A stretch of 64,000 nucleotides of DNA from Nocardioides sp. S-1144 (GTDB lineage: Bacteria > Actinomycetota > Actinomycetes > Propionibacteriales > Nocardioidaceae), in the NCBI RefSeq assembly GCF_005954645.2, contig NZ_CP040695.2:124001-188000 (forward strand). The letters run 5' to 3'. Of this stretch, positions 33,993-42,302 are shown piece by piece. The position numbers were made by a program, and so were the translations under genes. Each line of letters opens with the position of its first letter. Within the stretch, counting starts at the first letter, position 1. The notes below the pieces were generated by a model. The model was not told where the DNA came from. It worked only from the letters and a program-made list of their open reading frames with translations, and made no database searches.

Positions 33993-34358
33993 GTGAGCCC
34001 CGCCGACCACCGCTGCCTGATCGTGGACGACAGTCCGACGTTCTGCGCCGCGGCCCGCCGCCTGCTCGAGGGCGCCGGGATGGTCGTGGTGGGCACCGTG
34101 CCGACGCTCGAGGCGGCCCTCGCCACGGCGCTGACCACGGCGCCCAGCGTGATCCTGGTCGACGTCGACCTCGGCGGGGAGAGCGGCTTCGACGTCGTCG
34201 AGTCGCTGGCCGCGGCGCTGCGCCCGGGCCCGCCGATGGTGATGGTCTCGACCCACGACCCCGACGACTTCGCCGACCTGGTCGAGGCGAGCCCAGCGGT
34301 CGGGTTCCTGCAGAAGTTCGAGCTGTCCGCGGAGCGGGTCGCCGAGCTGCTCAGCTGA
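33993..34358 (+). CDS. Stand-alone receiver (CheY-like) protein
   Basis: 121 residues, a receiver domain only: CLIVDDSPTFCAAARRLLEG, then SVILVDVDLGGESGFDVVES with phospho-acceptor Asp about 57, MVMVSTHDP, and the conserved Lys in GFLQKFELS. No output domain follows. The GTG at 33993 has GGGAGG just upstream. It is divergent from the histidine kinase and convergent, with an eight-base overlap, with the NarL regulator. It could compete for phosphate from the kinase (a sink) or act by protein binding. Confidence 0.85.
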   Translation: MSPADHRCLIVDDSPTFCAAARRLLEGAGMVVVGTVPTLEAALATALTTAPSVILVDVDLGGESGFDVVESLAAALRPGPPMVMVSTHDPDDFADLVEASPAVGFLQKFELSAERVAELLS

Positions 34359-35007
34359 TCGCGTCGAGGTAGAGCAGCACCGCGCGCACCCGGCGGTGGT
34401 CGTCGGCGGTGTCGGCCAGGTCGAGCTTGGCCAGGATGCTGCGCACGTGCTTCTCCACGGTGCCCTCGGTGATCCACAGCCGGCGCGCGATCCCGGCGTT
34501 CGACAGCCCCTCGGTCATCTGCACCAGCACGTCGCGCTCGCGAACGCTCAGCACGGCGAGCGGGTCGTCGCGGCGCCGGGCGGAGACCAGCTCCTGCACC
34601 AGCGCGGGGTCGACCACCGACGCGCCGTGCGCGACGCGGCCGAGGGTGTCGACGAAGTCGGCGACGTCGGTCACCCGGCTCTTGAGCAGGTAGCCGATGC
34701 CGCGTCCGCCGCTGAGCAGCTCCAGGGCGTGCTCGACCTCGACGTGCGCGGAGAGCAGCAGCATCGCGACGTCGGGGAACTCCGCGCGGATGCGCACCGC
34801 GGCGTCGAGGCCCTCGGCGGTGTGCGTCGGGGGCATCCGGATGTCGATGATCGCCAGCTGTGGCGGCCGCGCGCTGATCAGCGCGAGCAGCTCCTCGGCG
34901 TCCCCGGCCTGCCCGAGCACCTCGAGACCCGAGGCGGTCAGCAGGCTGGCCAGCCCCTCGCGCAGCAGCACGTCGTCGTCGGCCACCACGACCTGCAGTG
35001 CGCTCAC
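34351..35007 (-). CDS. NarL/FixJ-family response regulator
   Basis: 218 residues from GTG 35007. Receiver: VVVADDDVLLREGLASLL, LAIIDIRMPP with the acceptor Asp, LLSAHVEV, and the Lys in GYLLKSRV. Output: LuxR helix-turn-helix LSVRERDVLVQMTEGLSNAG, WITEGTVEKHVRSILAKL. Unlike the mini-LuxR set it is full length. Probable partner of the kinase at 32051. Confidence 0.9.
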   Translation of the reverse strand: MSALQVVVADDDVLLREGLASLLTASGLEVLGQAGDAEELLALISARPPQLAIIDIRMPPTHTAEGLDAAVRIRAEFPDVAMLLLSAHVEVEHALELLSGGRGIGYLLKSRVTDVADFVDTLGRVAHGASVVDPALVQELVSARRRDDPLAVLSVRERDVLVQMTEGLSNAGIARRLWITEGTVEKHVRSILAKLDLADTADDHRRVRAVLLYLDAIS

Positions 35008-35124
35008 GTCCTGGCTCCTCCGTCGTCGTCGCGCCACAGCCTAGGGCGATCCACGGGCGACGGCACGAGGTCCCAGCCCCGGTGGAGCTCCCCACGACGG
35101 GGACCGTCGTCCTCGGCGTCGCCG

Positions 35125-35997
35125 TCAGCCCAGCACCTCGAGGAGCCGGGCGGCGAACTGGGCCGGCTTCCCGGGGTACGGGCCCTCGCCGGTGAAGCCT
35201 GCGTGATGGCTCGGGAAGACGTCGGGCTCGCGGCCGATCCGCCTCGCCAGGCCGAGCCCGCCACGGGCGGCGACCTCGTGGCCGGACTCCTCGCCCACCG
35301 CCACGCGGACGCGGTCGCCCCAGGAGGCGAGCGCGTCGTAGGCAGGCACGTAGGCGTTGACCGCGGGCATGTTCCGCATCAGTGGGCTCGTGCGGCTGCC
35401 GTCGTCCTCGGCGCTCATCCCGAGCTCGACCGGGTCGGGCGCCGGCTGGTCGAGGTAGTCCTCGGCGAGCGGCCCGGTGGTCATGACGAGCCGGATGAAC
35501 TTGGCCATCGCGGCTCCCTCGCCGGCTCGGTCGTAGGTGTCGCGGATGTCCTGGCACGCGGCGAGGACGACGTCGCCGTCGGCGATGGTGTCGACCAGCG
35601 GGGGTTCGTGGACGACGGCTCGGCGGACGTCGTCAGGGTGGGTGGCGAGCAGGGCCAGCAGGCACACGGCGCCGCCGCTGGACCCAAAGGCGTCGACGGC
35701 GCCGACACCGAGCGCCTCGACCACCCGGTGCAGGTCCTCGGCGTGCTGCTCCGCGGTCAACGGACTCTCGCCGGCCGGGTTGCGGCCCGCACCGCGCGGG
35801 TCGAGGGTGATGACCGGCCGATCGGTGATCTCGGCGGCGAGCGCGGTGAACGCGGCCGCCTCCATCGGGTTGGCGAAGGTCATCAGGGCGGGGCGTCCGG
35901 CCGTGGCGGTGGCGAGGTCGCCGTGGACGTCGTAGTGGAGGAGGTCGTCGCCCTCGCCCAGGACGTGGGTGGTGACGGGGCGCTCGTCGCGGTTCAT
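35125..35997 (-). CDS. Alpha/beta hydrolase
   Basis: 290 residues from ATG 35997. Visible are PVITLDPRGAGRNPAG, the nucleophile elbow DAFGSSGGAVCLLALLATHP (GSSGG) and a late VFPSHHAGFTGEGPYPGKP, whose His is the probable base. It resembles uncharacterised hydrolases annotated near DUF4287 or regulator genes. The substrate is unknown. A longer frame reaches 36333 but lacks homology and crosses the promoter of the next gene. Confidence 0.85.
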   Translation of the reverse strand: MNRDERPVTTHVLGEGDDLLHYDVHGDLATATAGRPALMTFANPMEAAAFTALAAEITDRPVITLDPRGAGRNPAGESPLTAEQHAEDLHRVVEALGVGAVDAFGSSGGAVCLLALLATHPDDVRRAVVHEPPLVDTIADGDVVLAACQDIRDTYDRAGEGAAMAKFIRLVMTTGPLAEDYLDQPAPDPVELGMSAEDDGSRTSPLMRNMPAVNAYVPAYDALASWGDRVRVAVGEESGHEVAARGGLGLARRIGREPDVFPSHHAGFTGEGPYPGKPAQFAARLLEVLG

Positions 35998-36121
35998 GTC
36001 CCTCCGACCGACTCGTCGGCCCGAAGTCATCGCCCCGACCAGACACGTCTCGGGAGCGATGAGTGCGGTCGAGACTGGAGGTCTGCCGACTGACCGGTTC
36101 ACCTCGACCAAGGAGCGCACG

Positions 36122-36382
36122 ATGAGCGGATTCCAGACGTACCTCGACAACGCCGAGCGCAAGGCCGGTCTCACGCCGCAGCAGTTCCTCGACCTCGCGG
36201 CCGAGAAGGGCCTCACCGACGGCAGGGCGGGCGAGGTCATCGCGTGGCTCAAGACCGAGCACGGGCTCGGACACGGCCACGCCGCCAACCTCGCCCAGCT
36301 GGTCGTGAAGGGACGCGAGGCGATCGAGGCCAAGCACGGCGAGCTCCACCTCGACGGTCTGGCGGCGCGTCAGGACCGGTAG
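36122..36382 (+). CDS. DUF4287-family small protein
   Basis: 86 residues with AAGGAG before ATG 36122. The pattern YLDNAERKAGLTPQQFLDLA, then TDGRAGEVIAWLKTEHGLGH and HANL-like helix, matches the DUF4287 helical domain. Its function is unknown; family members often sit beside DUF5655 or transport-related genes. Mini-LuxR 36404 follows 21 bases later, so they may share a transcript. Confidence 0.82.
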   Translation: MSGFQTYLDNAERKAGLTPQQFLDLAAEKGLTDGRAGEVIAWLKTEHGLGHGHAANLAQLVVKGREAIEAKHGELHLDGLAARQDR

Positions 36383-36403
36383 AGGGACCCATCTGGACCC
36401 GCG

Positions 36404-36712
36404 ATGCCGACGAATGACTCGCTGGAGGCGATCGTCGCCGCCGTGGATGCAGGGAGATTCGCCGTGTTGAGCTCAGGACCGACCCCGCTGCAGGACTCGC
36501 TGACCCCGCTCGAGCAGGAGATGCTCGAGATGATCGTGAACGGCCTCAGCAACAAGGACATCGTCGCGGTGACCGGACTGTCGGTGAACTCCGTGAAGTC
36601 CCGGATCCGCTCCACGTACCGGAAGGTCGGGGCCGAGACGCGGGGTGACGCGATCGAGTGGGCCTCGAGCCGCGGCTACGGATCCGAGCAGCGCCGGCGC
36701 TCGGCTGGCTGA
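36404..36712 (+). CDS. HTH-only LuxR-type regulator (mini-LuxR)
   Basis: 102 residues. The helix-turn-helix spans LTPLEQEMLEMIVNGLSNKD, VTGLSVNSVKSRIRSTYRKV and the tail ETRGDAIEWASSRGYG. It is more divergent than other copies: NSVKSRIR replaces NTVKTYIR, and WASSRGY replaces LWGVHHGL. No sensor domain. The ATG start lacks a strong ribosome site and may rely on coupling to the DUF4287 gene. Confidence 0.8.
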   Translation: MPTNDSLEAIVAAVDAGRFAVLSSGPTPLQDSLTPLEQEMLEMIVNGLSNKDIVAVTGLSVNSVKSRIRSTYRKVGAETRGDAIEWASSRGYGSEQRRRSAG

Positions 36713-36883
36713 GTCGCGCGGAGGCTCGGCGACCGTCCCACGTCTCCAGCCGCTCAGCGGATTGGTCTGGACGCCGTGTTCCTCGTCTCGCGTGAAGGAC
36801 CGATCCGTACTCGTTGGTCGCCGCGAACCACTGGTGATCCGGCGCCAGATCGGCGCCGCTCCCACCAGAAGGACGTGTTCTCC

Positions 36884-37576
36884 ATGCGCACCAATGCCTT
36901 GAACATCAAGCGCAGCATCGCCGGGATCGCCGGCATCGCGCTCCTGGCCATCCCGCTCACCGCGTGCGGTTCCGAGGACGACACCACCTCGAGCTCGTCG
37001 AGCTCCTCCAGCTCCTCGGAGTCCAGCGCCAAGCCGCAGGCCGTGGCCGCCATCGACGCCCTCGAGGGCCAGGACACCCGGATCGCCCTCGACAAGGGCT
37101 TCACCGACGCCCTCACCGCCCTCGAGCTGACCCCCGGGGTCGTGGGTGACGCCAAGCTCGAGGGTGGCTCGCTCATCTTCCCGATCACCGGCGGCAACGT
37201 CTCTGTCTTCGAGCCCGACGAGGTCGACCCCTACGTCATCGGCCAGATCCAGCACGAGGGCTCCGGCCTCTCGCTGACCGCCGGCGACACCACGGTCGAG
37301 CTCACCAACTTCAACGTCGACCCCGGCGTCTCGCGTGTCTACGGCGACGTCACCGTCAACGGCAAGGTCGCCGTCACCAGCGCCTTCCTGTTCCAGCTCG
37401 ACGGACGCACGCTCGAGCCGCTGCAGACCGAGGGCAGCACCGCGATCCTCGAGGGCACCCAGGTCAAGATCTCCCCGGTCGCCGCGCCGCTGCTCAACGA
37501 GACCTTCGGTACCGACAAGGTGACCCTCGACCTCCTGGTCGGCATCGCCAAGATCACCGTCGACGTCCCGGCCTGA
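36884..37576 (+). CDS. Lipoprotein, unknown function
   Basis: 230 residues from ATG 36884 with AGAAGGA upstream. A signal peptide ends in lipobox IPLTAC, followed by an uninterrupted Ser tract of about 10 residues as a linker. The mature part is beta-rich (FPITGGNVSVFEPDEVDPYV, SGLSLTAGDTTVELTNFNVD, DKVTLDLLVGIAKITVDVPA). Known in actinobacteria as an uncharacterised surface protein; a beta-sandwich is likely. Followed by a strong terminator. Confidence 0.78.
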   Translation: MRTNALNIKRSIAGIAGIALLAIPLTACGSEDDTTSSSSSSSSSSESSAKPQAVAAIDALEGQDTRIALDKGFTDALTALELTPGVVGDAKLEGGSLIFPITGGNVSVFEPDEVDPYVIGQIQHEGSGLSLTAGDTTVELTNFNVDPGVSRVYGDVTVNGKVAVTSAFLFQLDGRTLEPLQTEGSTAILEGTQVKISPVAAPLLNETFGTDKVTLDLLVGIAKITVDVPA

Positions 37577-37626
37577 CCCTCTCGCACGATTCGCTCGGGA
37601 CCAGTGACCTCGCACCACCGCCGCCC

Positions 37627-37654
37627 CACCCGGCTGGGCTCCTCCAGCCGGGTG
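37627..37654 (+). terminator. Hairpin terminator after the lipoprotein gene
   Basis: CACCCGGCTGG pairs perfectly with CCAGCCGGGTG around loop GCTCCT, 50 bases after the stop. No T tract. Confidence 0.65.
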
Positions 37655-37815
37655 CTGGGCGCGCCAGGACGGGTGCGGGTCCCGCCTGGTGCGCAGGGGC
37701 CCGCACCCCGCGGCCGCACGGCTCGTGGATCGTGCGTCGTCAGCGCGTCCACCCCCACGGATGGGATCCGACCGGATCGGCCTCGGCCGGTGTCGGCGGG
37801 AGTACCGTCCGGCAC

Positions 37816-38091
37816 GTGCCCCCCACCCACCTCGCGGGGCTGCTCCAACGAGCAGCCCGGCACGACTGCGACGCCTTCGCGACGTTCTACGACCGCACCA
37901 TCGACAACGCCTACCACCTGGCTCGGATCGTGTCGGCCCACCCGGACGACGTCGACCAGATCGTCGGCGCCGCCTACCTCAACGCATGGCTCGACAGCGC
38001 CTCGCACGGGGGCACCGGATACAGCCCCCGCGCGTGGCTGATGGTCCTGGTCGAGCTGAACGCGGCGGACCCGGCCCGTCGAGGCAGCTAG
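37816..38091 (+). CDS. Truncated ECF sigma-like protein (region 2 only)
   Basis: 91 residues from GTG 37816. The sequence RHDCDAFATFYDRTIDNAYH, LARIVSAHPDDVDQIVGAAY matches the helices of sigma region 2, but no region 4 follows before the stop. The core-binding part may be intact while promoter -35 recognition is missing. It shares its neighbourhood type (mini-LuxR upstream) with the sigma-like gene at 571. It could act as a decoy or be a decay product. Confidence 0.55.
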   Translation: MPPTHLAGLLQRAARHDCDAFATFYDRTIDNAYHLARIVSAHPDDVDQIVGAAYLNAWLDSASHGGTGYSPRAWLMVLVELNAADPARRGS

Positions 38092-38520
38092 TCCACACGG
38101 TGCATCGACCTGCGCCCGGGTGTCATGACTGACCGGACGGCGAGGAGTCCCGGGCCCGAGCCGTCCTCAGCTGTCGCGCGGCCCGACGGGGCCGGAGATG
38201 TCCAGCAGGAACGGGACCATCGAGACATCCATGTCGATCCACTCGGCCTCGTGGGCCAGCAACAGTTGCCGCTCGTTCATCACTGGAGCAGTACACGCCA
38301 GTGATCGGAACGACGCAGCCACGGCTGAGCCACAGCTGGAGAACGACTTGTGACCGGTTCTGGTCGTTGTGGTGGCGTGCGGGACTCGCGGTCGGCCGTT
38401 CCCCCCACGGGTACGTCCGAACACGAGTCCCTGGACTCGAGCGTCGCCGTGACATGGGGGCGCCGGCGACGCGAGTCCTGGCTCGACGGTAGGGCCGAAC
38501 CGTCGCGGACGTGGCATCCG
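38092..38520. other. Gap with at most one tiny open frame
   Basis: No recognisable gene. A 37-codon minus-strand frame (38167-38280, starting MNERQLLLAHEAEWIDMDVS) looks protein-like but has no ribosome site or family; listed here rather than as a gene. Confidence 0.35.
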
Positions 38521-38817
38521 TCACATCGAGGCAGCGCCCTGCCCAAGGTTGCCGAGCGGGACGCCGCGGTCGCGCACCTGTGCCTGGACGTCCCACACGT
38601 CCAACGCGATCGGAACGGCCGGGTCCCGGCCCCACCACAGTGCTCGCCCGACGACGGCGTCGGACTCGTCCACGGCGACGACGGACCACTCGGGCCGGAT
38701 CCGTCCCGCCTCGATCTCCGCCACGATCTCGCCGGCCGGAAGCGAGGTCTCGGCAGCAACGCCCATCGTCGCCGCGGAGGCCAGCTGGGCGGCCGAGGGC
38801 TGGACGACGCGCATCAT
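38521..38817 (-). pseudogene. Truncated GNAT acetyltransferase
   Basis: Minus-strand frame from ATG 38817 with AQLASAATMGVAAETSLP and RPEWSVVAVDESDAVVGRAL, the opening strands of a GNAT fold. It stops after about 98 residues, before the acetyl-CoA-binding motif (Q/RxxGxG/A) appears. Either the 3' part has been lost or a frameshift hides it. Assignment is by pattern and is moderate. Confidence 0.45.
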
Positions 38818-38878
38818 CCGACCCTCCCAGGGGCACCCCGGTCGCGAGCAATCCCGAGGGGTCGGGGTCAGGGTGAGG

Positions 38879-39433
38879 TCATGGTCGGCACCCGACGTCG
38901 TCACAACCGGGCCCGGCCGCGGGTTCCGCGAGCGCGGGGTCGAGCGACGGGCCCGCGGGCTCGGCGCCGAGCCGGGTGATCTCCGCGCCCAGCTGCATGT
39001 CCGACAGGTGTCCCAGGGTCTGGCGCCGGAGTCGCCCGGACCGGTCGTACAGCATCACCGTGGGCGTGCCCTGGAGGGAGAGGCGGGCCATCGTCACCGG
39101 GACGGCACCGCCGTCGATGGCCGGCGCGTCGACCGCGACCGGGAAGTGGACCCGGTACTCGTGCAGGAACGCCTGGAGCGCCGCGGAGGTCATCGCGTCG
39201 TGGTGCTCGAAGACGGTGTGCAGTCCCACGACGGCGACCTGCTCGGCGGGGAAGAGGGCCGCAGCCTTCCTCAGCTGCGGGACGGTGTGCTCGACGCAGG
39301 CGGGGCAGAGCATCTGGAACGCCGCCGCCAGGACGACGCGCCCGTCGAGGTCGTGGGTGGAGAAGCCGGTGTGGTCGGTGTTGAACCACCGCGACACGGT
39401 CCAGTCGCGGATCGAGGGTGGGCTGGTCTGCAT
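38879..39433 (-). CDS. Redoxin / thioredoxin-like protein
   Basis: 184 residues from ATG 39433. Thioredoxin fold of the redoxin type with active site QMLCPACVEHTVPQ (CxxC), then VAVVGLHTVFEHHD and the cis-Pro strand QGTPTVMLYDRSG. The C-terminus ends in two further cysteines (GPGCDDVGC). A thiol reductase or peroxidase is predicted. It follows the AhpD-like gene by 84 bases on the same strand; together they form a thiol-redox pair likely controlled by the divergent MarR. Confidence 0.85.
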   Translation of the reverse strand: MQTSPPSIRDWTVSRWFNTDHTGFSTHDLDGRVVLAAAFQMLCPACVEHTVPQLRKAAALFPAEQVAVVGLHTVFEHHDAMTSAALQAFLHEYRVHFPVAVDAPAIDGGAVPVTMARLSLQGTPTVMLYDRSGRLRRQTLGHLSDMQLGAEITRLGAEPAGPSLDPALAEPAAGPGCDDVGCRP

Positions 39434-39517
39434 CACGTGCTCCTGTCGTCGGACTGGTCCTCTGGTGCGGGGTGGGTGCCGTCCGCAGCGACGGGAGGTC
39501 GCCACGGACGGCAGGGC

Positions 39518-40066
39518 TCAGCCGGCCGCCGGCAGCAGGGCGACCTTCGGGAAGTCGAGGGGCACCTCGAGGGCGACGTTGACGTAGTTGGTGAACAGGT
39601 TGAGGGCGACGTGGGCGAGGAGCTCGACGACGTCCTGGTCGTCGAAGCCGACCGAGCGCAGCGCCTCGACGTCGGCGTCGCTCACCTGGGCGCGCTCGCG
39701 CACGAGCTTCTCGACGAAGGCGAGCGCGGCGGCGGTGCGGGCGTCCTCGGAGCGGCCGGCCTGGGCCTCGCTCATCTCGGTGCTCGTCGCCCCGGCCTTG
39801 CGACCGAGCGCGGTGTGCGCGGCCAGGCAGTACTCGCAGCTGTTGCGGTCGGCGACCAGGACGGCGACCTGCTCGCCGAGCCTCGCGCCGAGCCGGCCAC
39901 TCCCGAGGGCGCCGAAGCCGGCCCACATCATCGCCAGCGCGGCCGGAGAGTTCGCGACGGCCCTGAACATCGCGGGCGTGGTGCCGAACGCGGTTCGGAC
40001 CTCGTCGAGGACGGGCTTGGCGGCTCCGGTGGTGGTGGTGGGGTCGACGAGCTGAACGCGGGTCAT
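39518..40066 (-). CDS. Carboxymuconolactone decarboxylase / AhpD-family protein
   Basis: 182 residues from ATG 40066. The AhpD active-site pattern is seen in NSCEYCLAAHTALGRKAG (CxxCxxxH). Helical repeats DEVRTAFGTTPAMFRAVANS and DVVELLAHVALNLFTNYVNV match the family. It is likely a thiol peroxidase component rather than a decarboxylase. Divergent from a MarR regulator across 120 bases containing an inverted repeat. Confidence 0.88.
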   Translation of the reverse strand: MTRVQLVDPTTTTGAAKPVLDEVRTAFGTTPAMFRAVANSPAALAMMWAGFGALGSGRLGARLGEQVAVLVADRNSCEYCLAAHTALGRKAGATSTEMSEAQAGRSEDARTAAALAFVEKLVRERAQVSDADVEALRSVGFDDQDVVELLAHVALNLFTNYVNVALEVPLDFPKVALLPAAG

Positions 40067-40146
40067 GACGTCTCCTGGTGTGGTGAGGGTGCCGGGTCCG
40101 GTCGAACCCTTAGGACTACTATCTATTCGCGGCTGGCACGAAGTCA

Positions 40147-40166
40147 AGGAATCGCTTAGGATTCCT
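40147..40166. promoter_or_regulatory. Candidate MarR operator
   Basis: Perfect inverted repeat AGGAATC-GCTTAG-GATTCCT between the divergent AhpD-like and MarR genes, in an unusually AT-rich stretch for this genome. It lies 21 bases before the MarR start, where binding would block transcription of MarR and possibly the redox genes. Confidence 0.6.
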
Positions 40167-40186
40167 AACTACAGGAGGTGTGGGAC

Positions 40187-40876
40187 GTGGACGGAGACGA
40201 GGACACGACCGTGGACGTCGGTGCGGACGGACCCGCGACGGACGACGACGGGCTCCCGCAGGACACCGCGACCGACCAGTCCGGTGCCGACGACCTCGAC
40301 CAGCGCCTGTCCGGCGCGCTCGAGCGGATCGGTCACGTGACCCGCACCATGCTGTCGCGCCAGGCCTACGCCGAGGGCGTGAGCGCGCTCCAGCTCCAGC
40401 TGCTCCTGCGGCTGGGGTCGGTCGCAGCGGGTCCGCGCGTGAGCGACCTCGCGCTCGAGCTCGACGTCTCGCAGGCCACCGTCAGTGATGCGATGAGCAC
40501 CCTGCGGCGCAAGGGACTGGTCGCGAAGGAGCAGGACCCCGGCGACCGCCGCAACTCTGTCTTCTCCCTGACGCCCGAGGGCGACCTGCTCCGCACCCGA
40601 CTGGCGCGGTGGGACCGGCCGCTGGCCGACAAGCTGGTCGCGCTGAGCGACGCCGACAAGGGCGAGGTGCTCCGCGTCGTCCTCGGACTGGTCGCCGGCC
40701 TGCAGACCGACGGCGTCATCAACGTCGCCCGGACCTGCATGACGTGCCGCTTCTTCGACGACACCAGCCACCCCGACGGCCCCGAGCCGTACCGCTGCAA
40801 CCTGCTCGAGGTCGCGTTCGCCGACACCCAGCTCCGCGTCGACTGCCAGGAGCACCAGGCGCCCCTCACCGCGTGA
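40187..40876 (+). CDS. MarR-family regulator with cysteine-rich C-terminus
   Basis: 229 residues. GTG 40187 is chosen because AGGAGG lies eight bases upstream; GTG 40178 would abut it. An acidic lead of 40 residues is followed by the MarR winged helix (LQLLLRLGSVAAGPRVSDLA, LDVSQATVSDAMSTLRRKGL, DPGDRRNSVFSLTPEG). The last 55 residues carry CMTC, YRC and DCQEH, four cysteines and a His that could bind a metal or sense thiol oxidation. Divergent from AhpD-like and redoxin genes, so a redox-responsive repressor is the likely role. Confidence 0.88.
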   Translation: MDGDEDTTVDVGADGPATDDDGLPQDTATDQSGADDLDQRLSGALERIGHVTRTMLSRQAYAEGVSALQLQLLLRLGSVAAGPRVSDLALELDVSQATVSDAMSTLRRKGLVAKEQDPGDRRNSVFSLTPEGDLLRTRLARWDRPLADKLVALSDADKGEVLRVVLGLVAGLQTDGVINVARTCMTCRFFDDTSHPDGPEPYRCNLLEVAFADTQLRVDCQEHQAPLTA

Positions 40877-40990
40877 CGCGGACGCGGGTCCGCTGGGCGA
40901 CGGCGCCGTCGAACGGGCCTGCACGTCCCGCAGCCAGGCTTCGACCTGGGCCGACTCCATGCCGAGCGGTCGCTGGGTATCGTGCCGGGG

Positions 40991-41080
40991 GCCGCGTCCC
41001 TGGCCCACGCTTCGGGCCAGGGACGCGGCACCGCAGGGCTCCTCCTGCGGGATGGGCGCCCACCCGGGTCTGGAGGCCCG
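40991..41080 (+). ncRNA. Candidate structured leader RNA, copy B
   Basis: Three consecutive hairpins upstream of mini-LuxR 41236. Hairpin 1: perfect 16 pairs, 40991-41006 with 41014-41029, loop ACGCTTC. Hairpin 2: CCGCAGG (41031) with CCTGCGG (41044), loop GCTCCT. Hairpin 3: CGGGTC (41065) with GGCCCG (41075), loop TGGA. The paralogous copy at 10319 keeps hairpins 1 and 3 through C-to-T changes that give G-U pairs on this strand. The first hairpin could also terminate the MarR transcript 115 bases upstream. Confidence 0.5.
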
Positions 41081-41235
41081 CGGCACCGTTGACTGTGCCC
41101 GGAGTGGAGGGAACGCAGACACGCGACGGCAGCGAGCCGGTCGCTGTCACCTCTAGGGGTGGTTGATGGGTGCGGTGCTTGGGTTGGGTCGCTTATGACG
41201 TAAGGCTGGCGAAGACCACCAGGAGGCTGCCGCCC

Positions 41236-41532
41236 GTGAGTACCCCGTTCGAGTTCGCCGAGCCCGATTCAGTGAAGGACCTCTCCGAGCGGGAGCTCCA
41301 GGTGCTGCACCTGATCACCAACGGCAGGACCAACCAGGAGATCGTCGAGACCCTGTACCTCGGCATGAACACGGTGAAGACCTACAACCGGACGGCGTAC
41401 CACAAGATCGGCGTGGAGAGCCGGACACAGGCGGTGTTGTGGGGCGTCCACCACGGCCTGCTCGAGGGCTACACCCTCGTCGCGACCAGCGACACCGCGT
41501 CGCTCCCGAGCGAGTACGAGGCCGGCTCCTAG
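41236..41532 (+). CDS. HTH-only LuxR-type regulator (mini-LuxR)
   Basis: 98 residues from GTG 41236 with AGGAGG nine bases upstream. VSTPFEFAEPD leads into the helix-turn-helix LSERELQVLHLITNGRTNQE, LYLGMNTVKTYNRTAYHKIG, and the tail TQAVLWGVHHGLLEGYTLVA, nearly identical to the gene at 10564. The recognition helix has Asn for Ile (TYNR). The upstream region, including the three hairpins and GATGGGTG at 41166, is shared with 10564. Confidence 0.87.
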   Translation: MSTPFEFAEPDSVKDLSERELQVLHLITNGRTNQEIVETLYLGMNTVKTYNRTAYHKIGVESRTQAVLWGVHHGLLEGYTLVATSDTASLPSEYEAGS

Positions 41533-41552
41533 GGCGAGTCCGGAGGGTCAGC

Positions 41553-42302
41553 TCACGACGGCTGGTTGGCCCGCACCAGGGCGAGCCGGGCGAGAAGGGA
41601 CTCGAGGGCGTCCTCGAACTCGACGTCCGCGTGGTCGGTGGAGAGCTGGCTGCGCAGCCGCCGGACCATCGGGTAGGCGGCCAGCGCCCCGGGGCCCGCG
41701 GGCTCCTCGTCGGGGGTGAGGACGTCGAGCGGGCCCACGTCGGCGTCGTGGGCGGCGACCTCGAGCAGGAGGTGCCCCAGGAGGAAGCTGGTGAAGGACC
41801 GGTAGGCCGAGACGGCGGCGTCCTCGGCGAAACCCTCGCTGACCAGGGCCTCGAGGAACACCTCCACCCACTCCAGGCTGCGCAGCGGGGGGCGCAGCCA
41901 CGGTGCCTCGGGAGGCCGGGAGACCACGAGGGGGAACACGCGCGGGTGCCTCAGGGCGACCCGGCGGATGCCGTGCGCCAGGCGCTGGGCGAAGTCCTGC
42001 CAGCCGTGGGTGGGGGTCGACACGACGCCGTCGTCGTCGTGGAGCTCCCCGACGACGTGCTCGACGACCGCGTCGAGGAGCTCCTCGCGACCGGGGACGT
42101 AGCGGTAGAGCGCCATGGCCTCGACACCGAGCTGGTCGCCGAGGCGCCGCATGGTCAGCCACGGCAGACCGCGCTGGTCGATGAAGTCGACCGCGGCGGC
42201 GACGACCCGGTCCCGGCTCAGCGGGACCCGCTCGGACGGCGGTGCGTCGCCGGCGACCACCGCCTGGTCGGCGTCGGTGCCGTGCTCGTTCCTGTCCGGC
42301 AT
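41553..42302 (-). CDS. TetR/AcrR-family regulator
   Basis: 249 residues from ATG 42302. The N-terminal helix-turn-helix spans RVVAAAVDFIDQRGLPWLTM and LGVEAMALYRYVPGREELLD, followed by a TetR_C-type ligand domain (FAQRLAHGIRRVALRHPRVF, YRSFTSFLLGHLLLEVAAHD). The acidic 28-residue lead is typical of actinobacterial versions. A TTTACATCGTAAG site lies 140 bases upstream between it and the envelope-stress island, which it may repress. Confidence 0.9.
   Translation of the reverse strand: MPDRNEHGTDADQAVVAGDAPPSERVPLSRDRVVAAAVDFIDQRGLPWLTMRRLGDQLGVEAMALYRYVPGREELLDAVVEHVVGELHDDDGVVSTPTHGWQDFAQRLAHGIRRVALRHPRVFPLVVSRPPEAPWLRPPLRSLEWVEVFLEALVSEGFAEDAAVSAYRSFTSFLLGHLLLEVAAHDADVGPLDVLTPDEEPAGPGALAAYPMVRRLRSQLSTDHADVEFEDALESLLARLALVRANQPS

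Noticed and set aside
17..41532. Mini-LuxR genes as a quorum-sensing system
   Set aside because: No autoinducer-binding domain and no LuxI-type synthase is present; the proteins are HTH-only.
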